A stretch of DNA of 33,785 nucleotides from Deltaproteobacteria bacterium. GTDB taxonomy: Bacteria > Myxococcota_A > Polyangia > JAAYKL01. The translations under genes were made by a program, and so were the position numbers. The stretch is taken from positions 1 through 33,785 of the forward strand of contig JAUVDV010000058.1 of the NCBI GenBank assembly GCA_030595125.1. The letters run 5' to 3'. A model generated the notes under the pieces. The model ran no database searches. It was given only the letters and a program-made list of their open reading frames with translations, and had not been told where the DNA came from. Shown in pieces: positions 15,579-24,543 of the stretch (its first letter is position 1; every line of letters begins with the position of its first letter).

Positions 15579-16232
15579 TTAGTTGGAATGCAGGGGCATG
15601 AAACGAGTGATATCTTCGGGGGTTTTGGTCAGGGGATCGTCGCGGACCAGATAAATTCCCCGCTCCTCTTCCTTGCCGGTACCGTGGATGCGGGCAACCC
15701 GCCAGTTGACTTGAATTTTGTCTCCGCCGGCGCCGGGATCCACGAAATCCGCCTTGCCGACATAATCGCCCCGGCGAAGCACGATCCCCTCTTTTGCGGG
15801 AGTCACGACCATGGCCCGCGGATCACCGATGTTTGTGATGATCGCGATGAGCTTGAGTTCGGCCACATCGTATTCCTTGAGCTTGATCTCGCGCTGGACA
15901 GTCTTCCGGATCTCTTCCTGATTGACCACGACTTCGATATGTGCCCTGAACGGATCGCGATGCTTGGCGCCCTCGATGAAATCCGTTTCCGAGAGCTTTG
16001 GGAGAACCATGGCGCCGAGTTTTCCCTTGGCGGTGGGGGCTTCAACCAGTCCGGCGCCTTTTTCCGCGATTTTTTTCTTTGCTTCAATGGAAGACATCCC
16101 GGGGCGGGCGCGCCCTCTGCCCGGTTTTCGGTAAGTCTCCTCGTCGTCTCCACAGCCGGACGAAAACACGGTTGCGGCCACGAAGACAACCGCGAGCACC
16201 ATGCTGGCTTGTCTCTTTGAAGTGAGGAACAT
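15579..16232 (-). CDS. pilP: Type IV pilus lipoprotein PilP
   Basis: PilP is the inner-membrane lipoprotein that links the PilN/PilO ring to the PilQ secretin. This 217-residue protein has a signal peptide ending in SSGC, a low-complexity basic linker (YRKPGRGRARPG), and then the PilP core: HRDPFRAHIE, LKEYDVAELKLIAIITNIGDPRAMVV, and GIVLRRGDYVGKADFVDPGAGGDKIQV, which is the usual 'DPF...EL.L.G...A.V..p.g....v..Gd.iG' pattern. It starts two bases after the pilO stop and its ribosome site lies in the pilO 3' end (AAGGAG). Confidence 0.94.
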   Translation of the reverse strand: MFLTSKRQASMVLAVVFVAATVFSSGCGDDEETYRKPGRGRARPGMSSIEAKKKIAEKGAGLVEAPTAKGKLGAMVLPKLSETDFIEGAKHRDPFRAHIEVVVNQEEIRKTVQREIKLKEYDVAELKLIAIITNIGDPRAMVVTPAKEGIVLRRGDYVGKADFVDPGAGGDKIQVNWRVARIHGTGKEEERGIYLVRDDPLTKTPEDITRFMPLHSN

Positions 16233-16234
16233 TC

Positions 16235-16825
16235 CTACTTCTTCTCCTTCTTGCCGTCCCTGGGCTGCACCGAACGGAAAGTCGTGGCGAGCACCTCGGC
16301 CGTCAGCACGATTCCGGAATCATCCATCTCTCCGCCGCCCAGGTTGATGTCCTCGATGTTGATGATCCTTTTCAGGTTGCCCACCAGATAGAAAAATTTG
16401 GATATCTGATGAAAACTGCCGCGAAGCTTGAGCTGGACCGGGATTCTTGCGTAGTACCTCGCCGGCTCTTCATCGAGGGGCTTGACCGACAGGATCTCCA
16501 GGCCAACGAGCTCGGCCTGGGCATTGAGATTGTTGAGAAACGACGCCATCTCCGAATCGGGCGGAAGCATCTGGAGTTGTTTGGAGGAAGACTTTGACAA
16601 CTCGGCGTGTTTTTGGCGATCCGCCTCGTAGGTCTTTTTTGTTTTCTCCGCCTGCGCGAGATTCTTGACCAGGGAATTGTGCTTTTTCTCGAGGCGATCG
16701 AGATCCTCCGATATTGGACTGTAGAAATTGAACCAGAAACCGGCACCAAGCAGCACCGCGAAGAAGGCGAGGAAGAACACCTTCTTTGCCACGGGCATCT
16801 TGGTCAGTTTCTCTACAACGCTCAT
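16235..16825 (-). CDS. pilO: Type IV pilus inner-membrane protein PilO
   Basis: PilO pairs with PilN to form the periplasmic alignment ring of the pilus machine. The 196 residues show a short cytoplasmic tail, one membrane helix at about 14-33 (KKVFFLAFFAVLLGAGFWF), a coiled coil (SEDLDRLEKKHNSLVKNLAQAE), then the ferredoxin-like domain with LPPDSEMASFLNNLNAQAELVGLEILSV split from IPVQLKLRGSFHQISKFFYLVGNLKRIINIEDI. These are typical PilO segments. It lies 12 bases after pilN and 2 before pilP. The C-terminus is Lys-rich. Confidence 0.94.
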   Translation of the reverse strand: MSVVEKLTKMPVAKKVFFLAFFAVLLGAGFWFNFYSPISEDLDRLEKKHNSLVKNLAQAEKTKKTYEADRQKHAELSKSSSKQLQMLPPDSEMASFLNNLNAQAELVGLEILSVKPLDEEPARYYARIPVQLKLRGSFHQISKFFYLVGNLKRIINIEDINLGGGEMDDSGIVLTAEVLATTFRSVQPRDGKKEKK

Positions 16826-16837
16826 TGCGCTTCCTCG

Positions 16838-17500
16838 CTATTTGTAACGTACCTTGCCGTCAATTACGAAATGAACTACAGCGTCAGCATCCTGGGATTC
16901 GAAACTATCACTGGGGATCCGCGGTTGAGCCAGGTTGGTGGAGACGAGATCGCTCGACACGAAGAAATCGGAGAGGTTCAGTCTCCTCAGAAACTCCGCC
17001 ACGTCCTCATGGGTGAGGCCCTGACCCGTCAACCTGACGACCCGATCTTTTTCCTTGAACGTCTCCAGCCAGAGCATTCGATAATCCCAGCCCTCGTCGA
17101 GAGCCAGCGCCGGGTTCGCCTGGATCTTCTGCTGGTATTTGTCGTGATTGAAGTTCGGTTTCCCGCCCTTGCTCAGGATGGCAGACAATTCGAGCATAAC
17201 GAAGACAGGGCCGGAGCGGGCTGCCTGAAGATCGTCGATGGAGGCCTGACGTTTTTCGTAGTCCTCTATTTCCGAAAGTATGCGCTTGTGATCCTTGACC
17301 TGCTTCTTGATCCGATCCACCTGCACAGTGATTGCGTTGTTGGCGTTCTTTTGCGCGTCCAGTTCGGCGGAGGTGTTCAGGTAGATGACCGTGAACGCGA
17401 CCAACTCCACCGCAATGATAAGGATCCCCAAAAGAAGCTGGTTGCGCCCCGTCTCTCTGCGTCGTTCCTGTTTGACCGGCAAAAGGTTGATCCTGAGCAT
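16838..17500 (-). CDS. pilN: Type IV pilus assembly protein PilN
   Basis: PilN is a bitopic membrane protein whose cytoplasmic N-terminus docks on PilM. The motif INLLP at residues 4-8 is the known PilM-binding peptide. A membrane helix follows at about 21-43, then a coiled coil (DRIKKQVKDHKRILSEIEDYEKRQ) and a ferredoxin-like periplasmic domain with DRVVRLTGQGLTHEDVAEFLRRL. Length 220 is normal. The ATG abuts the pilM stop with no spacer, indicating translational coupling and a matched PilM:PilN supply. Confidence 0.94.
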   Translation of the reverse strand: MLRINLLPVKQERRRETGRNQLLLGILIIAVELVAFTVIYLNTSAELDAQKNANNAITVQVDRIKKQVKDHKRILSEIEDYEKRQASIDDLQAARSGPVFVMLELSAILSKGGKPNFNHDKYQQKIQANPALALDEGWDYRMLWLETFKEKDRVVRLTGQGLTHEDVAEFLRRLNLSDFFVSSDLVSTNLAQPRIPSDSFESQDADAVVHFVIDGKVRYK

Positions 17501-18562
17501 TCAGATCTTCTCCTTTTGCTTTCGGAGAGCCAGCCCGAGGCAGATGGACGCCTGAGGCGCCTGAAGCTTCAACTCTTCCGGATTGAATTGACGATCGTCG
17601 AATAGTACCCGCCTGAAAGGATCGAGGAGTTCCACCGGCGCTCTTGATCGGCGCTCGATCGCCGTCCGAAGATCGGGGATCTTGGCGGTCCCTCCGGAAA
17701 TGTATATCCGCTCAACCTCGCCCCGATTGGTGGTGGCAATGTAGAAATCGAGTGAACGCTGGATCTCGCCCGCGATGGCCTCGACAACACCGGAAATTAT
17801 CCCGTCCACCTCCTGTGGAATCACCTCGTGCGAGTGCAGTCCGCCGCCGGCCTTGTAGGATTCAGCTTCATCGAAACTCACCTGAAGCTGTTTCTGGATC
17901 TCCTCGGTGATGGAGGAGCCACCGTTTGTAATGTCGCGGGTGAACTGAGATACGGCCCCGTGCACGATGTTGACCGTCGTGATCTCGGCGCCCACATTGA
18001 GGAGCGCCACGGTTTCGTTTTCATTGAATCCGTAATTTAACTCATACACGTTTTGAATGGCGAACGCGTCGATATCTACAACAATGGGTTTCAGTTTGGC
18101 TTCCTTGACGACTTCGACAAGATCCTGGATCTCATCTTTTTTCGCCGCCACGAGAAGTACGTCCATCTGACCCAGATCCTGATTTTCCCACAGGATATTG
18201 TAATCTATCTCGACTTCCGAAATGTCGAAAGGAATATGCTGCTCGGCCTCCCACTGAATCTGCTCCTCCAGCTCATCTTGCTTCATGAGCGGAAGGTTCA
18301 GCTTCTTGATGATCACCGAGTTGCCGGATATGGAGAGTCCGACCTCCTTCTGAGATATTCGAAGATCTGAAAACACTTTTCTCAACGCATCCACGACCGC
18401 GCCGCTGTTCATCACGTGACCGTCGACGATGGATTGTGGAGGGAGGGGTTCCACTCCGTACTTCAGCAGGTGGATACCTTTTCCGGATTCCTTTACCTGA
18501 ATTACTTTAATCGCGGAGGTTCCAATGTCGACGCCGACCAGGTTCTTTCCCTCGAAACTCAT
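17501..18562 (-). CDS. pilM: Type IV pilus assembly ATPase-fold protein PilM
   Basis: PilM is a cytoplasmic actin/FtsA-like protein that binds PilN and couples the motor to the periplasmic ring. The 353-residue sequence has the ASKHA phosphate loop VGVDIGTSAIKVIQVKE at the start, QIQWEAEQHIPFDISEVEIDYNIL in the middle, the second phosphate motif VALLNVGAEITTVNIVHG and the adenosine motif IYISGGTAKIPDL near the end. It follows the XRE regulator gene with no spacer and abuts pilN, so the three genes are tightly coupled. Confidence 0.96.
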   Translation of the reverse strand: MSFEGKNLVGVDIGTSAIKVIQVKESGKGIHLLKYGVEPLPPQSIVDGHVMNSGAVVDALRKVFSDLRISQKEVGLSISGNSVIIKKLNLPLMKQDELEEQIQWEAEQHIPFDISEVEIDYNILWENQDLGQMDVLLVAAKKDEIQDLVEVVKEAKLKPIVVDIDAFAIQNVYELNYGFNENETVALLNVGAEITTVNIVHGAVSQFTRDITNGGSSITEEIQKQLQVSFDEAESYKAGGGLHSHEVIPQEVDGIISGVVEAIAGEIQRSLDFYIATTNRGEVERIYISGGTAKIPDLRTAIERRSRAPVELLDPFRRVLFDDRQFNPEELKLQAPQASICLGLALRKQKEKI

Positions 18563-18970
18563 TTACTCATCCTCGAAAACCATTCGACGATCCACAAGTT
18601 TCAAACCGAGCGCCCTGAGGATCTTGCGCTTGGTATCCATTCGGCAACCATACCCCTTCTCTATTCGCGCCACGGTCAGCACAGACAGCCCCGCTTTTCT
18701 CGCGAGTTCCGCCTTGCTCATCATGTTTTCGATGCGGTAATGACGCAGGTTGTTGCGAACAGCGCCCGCGCCGCTCGCTACCTTCGGTTGTTCCGAGTTG
18801 GCCTTGACGACTGGGGGCATTTTTTCGTCGTCGCCTACCGACTTTGGTGGGGATATTTCAGGAGATATTTTTTTCGACTCGACATCGTCTTCGAGCGACG
18901 AAGGCTTCTTTGAAATAGTTTTCTCGTCGCCCTTGTCCGTCGAATTTTGCTTGCCGTTTTTCTTTTCCAT
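18563..18970 (-). CDS. XRE-family regulator heading the pil operon
   Basis: A DNA-binding protein of 135 residues (138 if the ATG at 18979 is used; neither start has a strong ribosome site). The first 70 residues are Lys/Glu/Ser/Asp-rich and look disordered. The C-terminal part is a Cro/C1-type helix-turn-helix: NLRHYRIENMMSKAELARKAGLSVLTVARIEKG, then TKRKILRALGLK. Its stop codon abuts the ATG of pilM, so it belongs to the pil operon. An AT-rich control region with palindromic motifs lies just upstream, making autoregulation of the operon a reasonable inference. No sensory domain is seen. A dedicated regulator as the first gene of pilMNOPQ is not the usual arrangement. Confidence 0.85.
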   Translation of the reverse strand: MEKKNGKQNSTDKGDEKTISKKPSSLEDDVESKKISPEISPPKSVGDDEKMPPVVKANSEQPKVASGAGAVRNNLRHYRIENMMSKAELARKAGLSVLTVARIEKGYGCRMDTKRKILRALGLKLVDRRMVFEDE

Positions 18971-18979
18971 TATTCCCAT

Positions 18980-19310
18980 GCTCGGTTGTGCGAAACCAAT
19001 ATTTTTAGGGAACTACAACACAATAAATTTTGCTAAATAGCTAACAAATGTCAAGTTAATTACATCTAAGTCATAGTTAACTATATATCATTCAAGCTCA
19101 TTTTAAAAAGATAATCAACCATGCACATTTGGGATTGTCGCCCCAAGTTCGCACATGGTCAAATTTTTAGCTAATCTTTAATTAAAAAGGTGTTTTTGGC
19201 GATTTTGGGGGTCAAATGTCCCTTGCGACGGTGGTGGATGTGACACGGGGGGTCATTAGCGACCCATGCGGCTTGTCAATAATTTGAATATTGCCTATTA
19301 TATTAACTAT
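18980..19310. promoter_or_regulatory. AT-rich control region between the kinase/activator and the pil operon
   Basis: 331 bases without a gene, far more AT-rich than its surroundings. For the pil operon (minus strand) there is a perfect -35 TTGACA (19054-19049) with CAAAAT (19032-19027) 16 bases on. ATAGCTAAC lies in the spacer, AAGTTAATTA across the -35, a perfect palindrome ATAGTTAACTAT at 19073-19084, and ATTAACTAT at 19302-19310. These related sites are candidate operators for the XRE protein. A weak hairpin GGGTC/GACCC (19250-19265) lacks a T-run. No sigma-54 (-24/-12) site was found on the minus strand, despite the activator gene next door. Confidence 0.55.
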
Positions 19311-22300
19311 TTATCGGGATTCGCTTCCGTCGATCAAGCCCATTTTTTTGAGTCTCCTGTAGAACGTCCTGCGCGGGATGCCTAATTTCTTCGCCGCTTT
19401 GGAACGGTTCCACTGGCACTCCTCGAGCATTTCGACAATACGCCTTTCCTCGTCGACCCCGACGGGCTCCGATCGATTCTCTCGCCGCGCCACAACAGCA
19501 ACCTCGTCGTCGAATAGAAGTTCGGGGGTCAATATGCCGCTACCGTCGGAAACGACAATGGCCCGTCTGATTACCTGCTCGAGCTCCCTGATGTTGCCCG
19601 GCCACGGGCGCCCTATCATTGCGTTCACCGCTTCGGGCGATAGATCGTGATGATCCCGATCCATGCGTTCGCATTCACGGCTGAGTATGCGCCGGGCCAG
19701 GATCGGAATATCCTCTTCTCGCTCGCGAAGTGGGGGAATATCCACGCTGAGAACCTGAAGACGATAAAACAGATCCTCTCGAAGAAGGCCCCGTTCCACC
19801 AGTATCTCCGGGCTCTCCCGGGTAGATGCGATCAATCTGAAGTCCGTCTTCAAGGATGCGGATCCGCCAACGGGTGTGAAACAACCCTCCTGCAGAACCC
19901 GGAGAAGGTCTACCTGCATTCTCGCCGGCATCTCGCCGATGTCGTCGAGATACAAGGTACCTCCGCTTGCGGTGATGAGCAGTCCGGGGCGCTCGCTGTC
20001 AGCTCCGGAGAAGGCGCCCCTGGTGTGTCCGAAAAGAGTTGCCTCCACGAGGTTCTCGGGCATGCCCCCGCATGACACGGGTACAAACGGCCCCTCTCGT
20101 CGGTCACCCACATCGTGAAGAACCCTGGCCATGAGGTCCTTCCCGGTTCCGCTCTCGCCCACGAATATCACCGGGACGTCGAGATTTTTCACCCGTTCGA
20201 TCAGCTCGAATACTGCGCGCATGGCGCTTGTTGAGCCGATCACCCCATGGTAATCGCCCGATCCTTCTATTCTCCGGCGCACTCGTTCGAGGCGCTCTTC
20301 CACCAGTTTGAGATCCGTGCTTCGGGATTTCAGGTCCATGTCCTGGCGCGCGACCATCCCCTCCAGAGCGCGAGTCGTTTCCTCCAGATCCGCGCCGCGC
20401 GTCCTGGCCTCGTCGAGTAGCTTCGCCTGGGATATGGCGATGGCGACCTGGTCCGAGAACGCACCGAGGACGCGGAGATCTTTGCCGCCGAAGCGCCCGC
20501 GTCGCAGGCGGTTCTCGAGATAGAGCACTCCGAAATCCGATCCCCTGTACGTGATTGGAACGCACGCGACGGAACGAATCTTCAGCGCGTGGATCGAGAG
20601 AAACTCATTGAAACGATCATCGCCCTCCGCATCCACGGTGACCACCGCCTCACCATCGAGGTACACCGATTCGGCGATGGAGCGACTGAACTGCTCGTGG
20701 GGATCCCGGGCGTCCCCCTGGCCCACCTCGCGCGCCGCGCGCACCTCGAGAACCCCCTCCGTCGGCATCAGCACGAATCCGCGTTCTGCGCCGGTCAGTT
20801 CCACCGCGGCATCCAGGATAGCCTCCATGAGGTGATCGAGGTCCGTCTCCGTGGCAAGGCGCTTGTTGAACTCGAGCACCCGGTAGAGTGCCACCGCCTC
20901 GGCATCGAGATCATCACCTCCATGGCCCATGGAAGCCGCTGCGATTCGCGACAGGCCGGATGATGGTACCGTCGTGGCCAGAAGGCGTCGCACCTCCACT
21001 CGCCGGACGTCCTGCCAGAAGGAGAGCCTGTGCGCGGACGGCAGTCCTGCGGCCAGCACTTCGAGGATCCGCTCCGCCTGCATGAGGTGCTTGCGGGCCG
21101 GTGCATTGGAGCCTCTTTTCAGCATCTGGGCGGCCACCGACAGGTGCGCCTGCCAGGCCAGATCCCGTCCGCCCTCCCGTTGCAGGCGAGCGATGAGAGT
21201 ATCGAGTTCGCCGACACCTTCCTCGAACTTGCCCGTCGCCATCTTGAGAGTACCGTTGGCAAGGGCGAACATCCCCTCGAATCGCCTCCCCCTGTCTTCC
21301 CGCTTTCTTAGTGCGGCGCGCTCGATCAGATCCGCGGCCAACGCCACGTCGGAATCTTCGCTGCGCCAGAGCCTCGTCTGGGCAGTTTCTAGCTCGATCT
21401 CGGAGCAAACTCCGTTCATCCCCATCCCGTCCAGGCCATCCCTGGCCTCCATCCATCGTTCTATCCCCTCGTCAATGCGGCCCTGCCAGGCGAGGAGATC
21501 CCCCTGAAACACCATGGCGCGCAACTCCAGTTCCCTCAGGTCCAGGACAGCCGCCTCCTCCCGGGCGCCCTCGAGAACCAGCGCCGCTCGCTCGAACCGC
21601 CCCACGGTGTTCAACGCGGCGCCCAGCCCGATGCGAACCTCGATGCCCTGGGCCGGGTTCGCCACCACCCCGGCGAGACGGCTAGCCTCCTCGTACTGTT
21701 GCAACGCCTGGCTCAGTCTCTCGGTCCACCAGTAGAGATCGCCGAGGATTTGCTGCGCTCGCATCAATCTCCTCATGTCTCCGATCTCTGCGTTCAGCGA
21801 CACCACGCGTTCGAGATCCTCGATGGCTCCATCGAGATCTCCGGACTGCTGCCGGGCCCATCCGAGCCTGTCCACGGCCAGGGCGAGGGTGCGCCTGTCC
21901 CCACTTTCGGTTGCCGCCTCGACAGCCTGTGTGCAGCGGGACAGCGCCTCGTTGTGCTTGCCCGCGAAGGTTGCGATCTTGCCCAGGACGCCCAGCAGGT
22001 CGGCCCTTACCCGGTGCCCCGGCGGTGTTTTTCCCAGCCCCTTCCGCGCCGTCTCGACGGCCGAAGAAACCTCTCCCGAGCGAAGGTTGACGTTGGCCAG
22101 TTCACCCAGGATCTTTGCCATATCCAGCGGCTCGCCCCCGATATCGAGAGCCTTTTTGAAACACTCACCGGCCTCGAAAAGCTCGCTGCGGAAAAAATGA
22201 ATGCGACCCAGGAGCGTGAGCGCGTCACGTCTCAACTCAGTGCTCGAAGCATTTGCCGGTCGTTCCAACAGCTCCAACGCTGCACGGTAGTTCCCACGGG

Positions 22301-24407
22301 CGGAAAGGATCCTTCCGAGGGCCAGTTGTACAAAGAGGGACTCATCGCTGTCGTCCAGAACAGGTCTGATCGCCTCGAGCAGATCCGTCGCCGCCGCGAG
22401 TGCTCCCATTTTCTCCAGCCGTCGAGCCACCTCGAGACCTCGCCCGCGCAGGGCATCGCTCTCTCCGCAGGCGGCCGCGTGCATCAACCCGCGCACCTCG
22501 TCTGTTTCCTCCTCCATCGCGCGACGGTGAAGCTCTAAGAGTTGTCCCGCAGGAATTCCTCCGAGCACCTTGAGAGCAAGAGGCGCCGTCGCCACGAACC
22601 ATCCGTCATCGCCGCGTCCCATCAGACCGGCCATATCGAGGCGCGCCGCCGTCATCGACAGGTCGGCCGCTTCCATTCCGGCAATACGCGCGAGGATTTC
22701 GTCGCGACCCGGGCGGCCGAGCACCGCGCTCGCCTCGAGGATCGCCCTCTCGCTCCGGGTCAGGGCGGTCATCCTGTTCATCCAGTACGCTTCCAGTGGC
22801 TGGGGAGGGCCGAGATCCTCCAGCCGCTCCAGGCCTCCTCCCGACGCGGCCAGATCCTCGATGACGGTGCTCACGAAAAGCGGATTTCCACCGGTATGGG
22901 CGAGCAACTTGTCCACCGCATGGTCCTGCGCCACGCCGAAATAGTCCTCGACGATCGATTTTACCTGCTCCCGGTGAAGCAACGGAAGCAGCACCGCGAA
23001 TCCACTCCCGAGATGCTCCTTCCAGGAAAACCCCGCCTCGGTGGTGACCATGAATGCCAGCTTTCCTGCCCCGGCCTGAGCGATGATTCCTCTGAGTACC
23101 TCCAGGGTCTCCGGCGACGCCCGGTCAACGTTGGAAATGACCACGAGGGCGGGTGTATCGCGTGACACCCGCGCGAGCAACGAGCCCACTGCTACGGACA
23201 GACCTCCCAGATCCGTATCGTCTCCGTCGGGGCGGTCCATGATGTCGAGGAGTCTCGACACCCGGGCAACAGCCTCCACGTCATCGGATACCAGGTCCAC
23301 CGCCTGCTCCATCAGCGCCGCCACCGGCGTGAGAAGGCCTCCTTCGCAGCGTGATTCCAACACGGCGACGCCGTTCAGTTGCGCCCGCCAGGTTATGACC
23401 TTTCCCACCGCGGCCCTTCCCGTTCCCAGCTCCCCCTCAACCACGTGCAGCGCCGGATGCTCTGACGGGTTTGCCAGGCGCCCGTCCATCGACGCCTGCA
23501 ACCTGAGCACCTCCTGATCGCGACCGACCGCAGCTGCCTGTATGGGAATCGCCGGTACCGTGTCGGCTTCGATCCCGCTAGGGCAAAGCGTGACGAGAGC
23601 AGCTTCCACTTCCTCGATATCCGGAAAACGCCGATCGGGATCCCGCTCCATCATCCGGCTCACCACCGCCTTCAGACCGCTCACCACCCGGGTCGAGTCA
23701 CCACTGCGGGTCCGTACTCTCTTTGCGTTCGGCGTGGGCCGTGAATCCCCGAGATGTCCCGATATGATTTCCTTGAGGGTTCCCTCGAAGGGAGGCACGC
23801 CGTCGATTATCTCGAAAAACGTTATACCCAGCGAATAGATATCGGATCGCACGTCCCCGGCGCCGCCCTCGATCGTTTCCGGGGCCATGTAATGAGCGGT
23901 TCCGGCCCCCTGCGCACCGTCGTCTTTTCTCCCGGCCGCCCTGACAAACGAGAAATCAATCAGGTGGGCTACGCCATTGGTCCCCAGGATGATATTCCCG
24001 GGCTTCAAGTCCCCGTGTAGCAATCCCCTCGCGTGGAGTGGCCGCAACGCCCGGCAGACCTCTACCGCCACGGAGATGATCTCCTGTGCGTCCATGTCGC
24101 CGGTCGCCTCCAACAGGTCAGAGCCATCGACGAAATCCCGTGTGAAAAACACACCGCCGTCCCCGGTGGTTCCAAAGTCGTACACCCGCGCCAGCCTCGG
24201 GTGCTTGAGGCCCGCGAGCACCTCGAACTCGTGCTTGAACAGATCTAGCCATTCTCGTTGCTCCCGGGGACGGAACACCTTGACGGCCACCTCGCGATCC
24301 CCGTGAAAACGATCGGACGCCAGGATCACATCCCCCTGAGCGCCAGTACCCAGCGAACGGATCATCCGGTACCGACGCCCGAGAACACCTGCGTTTTTTT
24401 GTTCCAT
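19311..24407 (-). CDS. Ser/Thr kinase - ATPase-like - TPR - GAF - sigma-54 activator fusion
   Basis: A 1698-residue regulator. Kinase, about 10-275: glycine loop GTGAQG (20-25), Lys43, HGDLKPGN (131-138), APE (175-177); the usual DFG is DFS (151-153). An AAA_16/STAND-like segment, about 290-680, has the Walker A region reading GELGTGRA, without the GK[S/T] core. TPR-like helices run to about 1150, then a GAF domain, about 1180-1325, and a coiled-coil linker. The sigma-54-contacting AAA+ domain, about 1389-1612, has Walker A GESGTGKD, loop GAFSGA (usually GAFTGA), Walker B LYLDDIGEM (usually DE) and arginine-finger segment LREDLFYRL. A Fis-type helix-turn-helix (RSKAAKKLGIPRRTFYRRLKK) ends the protein. 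Start at 24407 with GGGGGAG upstream. It probably activates sigma-54 promoters in response to a GAF or kinase signal; targets are unknown, the pil operon being the nearest. Confidence 0.92.
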   Translation of the reverse strand: MEQKNAGVLGRRYRMIRSLGTGAQGDVILASDRFHGDREVAVKVFRPREQREWLDLFKHEFEVLAGLKHPRLARVYDFGTTGDGGVFFTRDFVDGSDLLEATGDMDAQEIISVAVEVCRALRPLHARGLLHGDLKPGNIILGTNGVAHLIDFSFVRAAGRKDDGAQGAGTAHYMAPETIEGGAGDVRSDIYSLGITFFEIIDGVPPFEGTLKEIISGHLGDSRPTPNAKRVRTRSGDSTRVVSGLKAVVSRMMERDPDRRFPDIEEVEAALVTLCPSGIEADTVPAIPIQAAAVGRDQEVLRLQASMDGRLANPSEHPALHVVEGELGTGRAAVGKVITWRAQLNGVAVLESRCEGGLLTPVAALMEQAVDLVSDDVEAVARVSRLLDIMDRPDGDDTDLGGLSVAVGSLLARVSRDTPALVVISNVDRASPETLEVLRGIIAQAGAGKLAFMVTTEAGFSWKEHLGSGFAVLLPLLHREQVKSIVEDYFGVAQDHAVDKLLAHTGGNPLFVSTVIEDLAASGGGLERLEDLGPPQPLEAYWMNRMTALTRSERAILEASAVLGRPGRDEILARIAGMEAADLSMTAARLDMAGLMGRGDDGWFVATAPLALKVLGGIPAGQLLELHRRAMEEETDEVRGLMHAAACGESDALRGRGLEVARRLEKMGALAAATDLLEAIRPVLDDSDESLFVQLALGRILSARGNYRAALELLERPANASSTELRRDALTLLGRIHFFRSELFEAGECFKKALDIGGEPLDMAKILGELANVNLRSGEVSSAVETARKGLGKTPPGHRVRADLLGVLGKIATFAGKHNEALSRCTQAVEAATESGDRRTLALAVDRLGWARQQSGDLDGAIEDLERVVSLNAEIGDMRRLMRAQQILGDLYWWTERLSQALQQYEEASRLAGVVANPAQGIEVRIGLGAALNTVGRFERAALVLEGAREEAAVLDLRELELRAMVFQGDLLAWQGRIDEGIERWMEARDGLDGMGMNGVCSEIELETAQTRLWRSEDSDVALAADLIERAALRKREDRGRRFEGMFALANGTLKMATGKFEEGVGELDTLIARLQREGGRDLAWQAHLSVAAQMLKRGSNAPARKHLMQAERILEVLAAGLPSAHRLSFWQDVRRVEVRRLLATTVPSSGLSRIAAASMGHGGDDLDAEAVALYRVLEFNKRLATETDLDHLMEAILDAAVELTGAERGFVLMPTEGVLEVRAAREVGQGDARDPHEQFSRSIAESVYLDGEAVVTVDAEGDDRFNEFLSIHALKIRSVACVPITYRGSDFGVLYLENRLRRGRFGGKDLRVLGAFSDQVAIAISQAKLLDEARTRGADLEETTRALEGMVARQDMDLKSRSTDLKLVEERLERVRRRIEGSGDYHGVIGSTSAMRAVFELIERVKNLDVPVIFVGESGTGKDLMARVLHDVGDRREGPFVPVSCGGMPENLVEATLFGHTRGAFSGADSERPGLLITASGGTLYLDDIGEMPARMQVDLLRVLQEGCFTPVGGSASLKTDFRLIASTRESPEILVERGLLREDLFYRLQVLSVDIPPLREREEDIPILARRILSRECERMDRDHHDLSPEAVNAMIGRPWPGNIRELEQVIRRAIVVSDGSGILTPELLFDDEVAVVARRENRSEPVGVDEERRIVEMLEECQWNRSKAAKKLGIPRRTFYRRLKKMGLIDGSESR

Positions 24408-24443
24408 GATCTCCCCCGTTGACACAGTTAGTGCCAAAGTTGA

Positions 24444-24455
24444 GCCATTATGGCA
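24444..24455 (-). promoter_or_regulatory. Possible extended -10 promoter and palindrome before the kinase/activator
   Basis: On the minus strand TGcCATAAT (24455-24447) resembles an extended -10 element, about 40 bases before the start codon. It overlaps the palindrome GCCATTATGGC (24444-24454), which could be an operator. No -35 is convincing. Confidence 0.4.
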
Positions 24456-24496
24456 CACTTTTTCAGGATTTGCCCTCATAAAGGTGGGTTAAAGGT

Positions 24497-24543
24497 GGGG
24501 TCAGACACTTTTTAAAAGGGGGAAAAGGGGGTCAGACACTTTT
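24497..24543. repeat. Direct repeat GGGGTCAGACACTTTT, REP-like
   Basis: Two copies of GGGGTCAGACACTTTT, at 24497-24512 and 24528-24543, 31 bases apart, joined by purine-rich sequence, with partial AGGTGGG copies before them. Short GGGGTCAGAC-type repeats occur widely in environmental genomes, often near REP-associated (Y1) transposase genes. No transposase is present here. Confidence 0.55.

Noticed and set aside
19250-19265. Hairpin GGGTC/GACCC after the kinase/activator gene as a terminator
   Set aside because: Only five base pairs and no T-run on either strand.
24421-24436. Possible sigma-54 site before the kinase/activator (TGGCAC-N5-GTGTC, minus strand)
   Set aside because: The -24 half is perfect, but the -12 half lacks the required GC, so it is not a credible sigma-54 promoter.
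24421-24452. TTGACA and CATTAT on the plus strand upstream of the activator gene
   Set aside because: The spacing is about 21 bases and no plus-strand gene follows.
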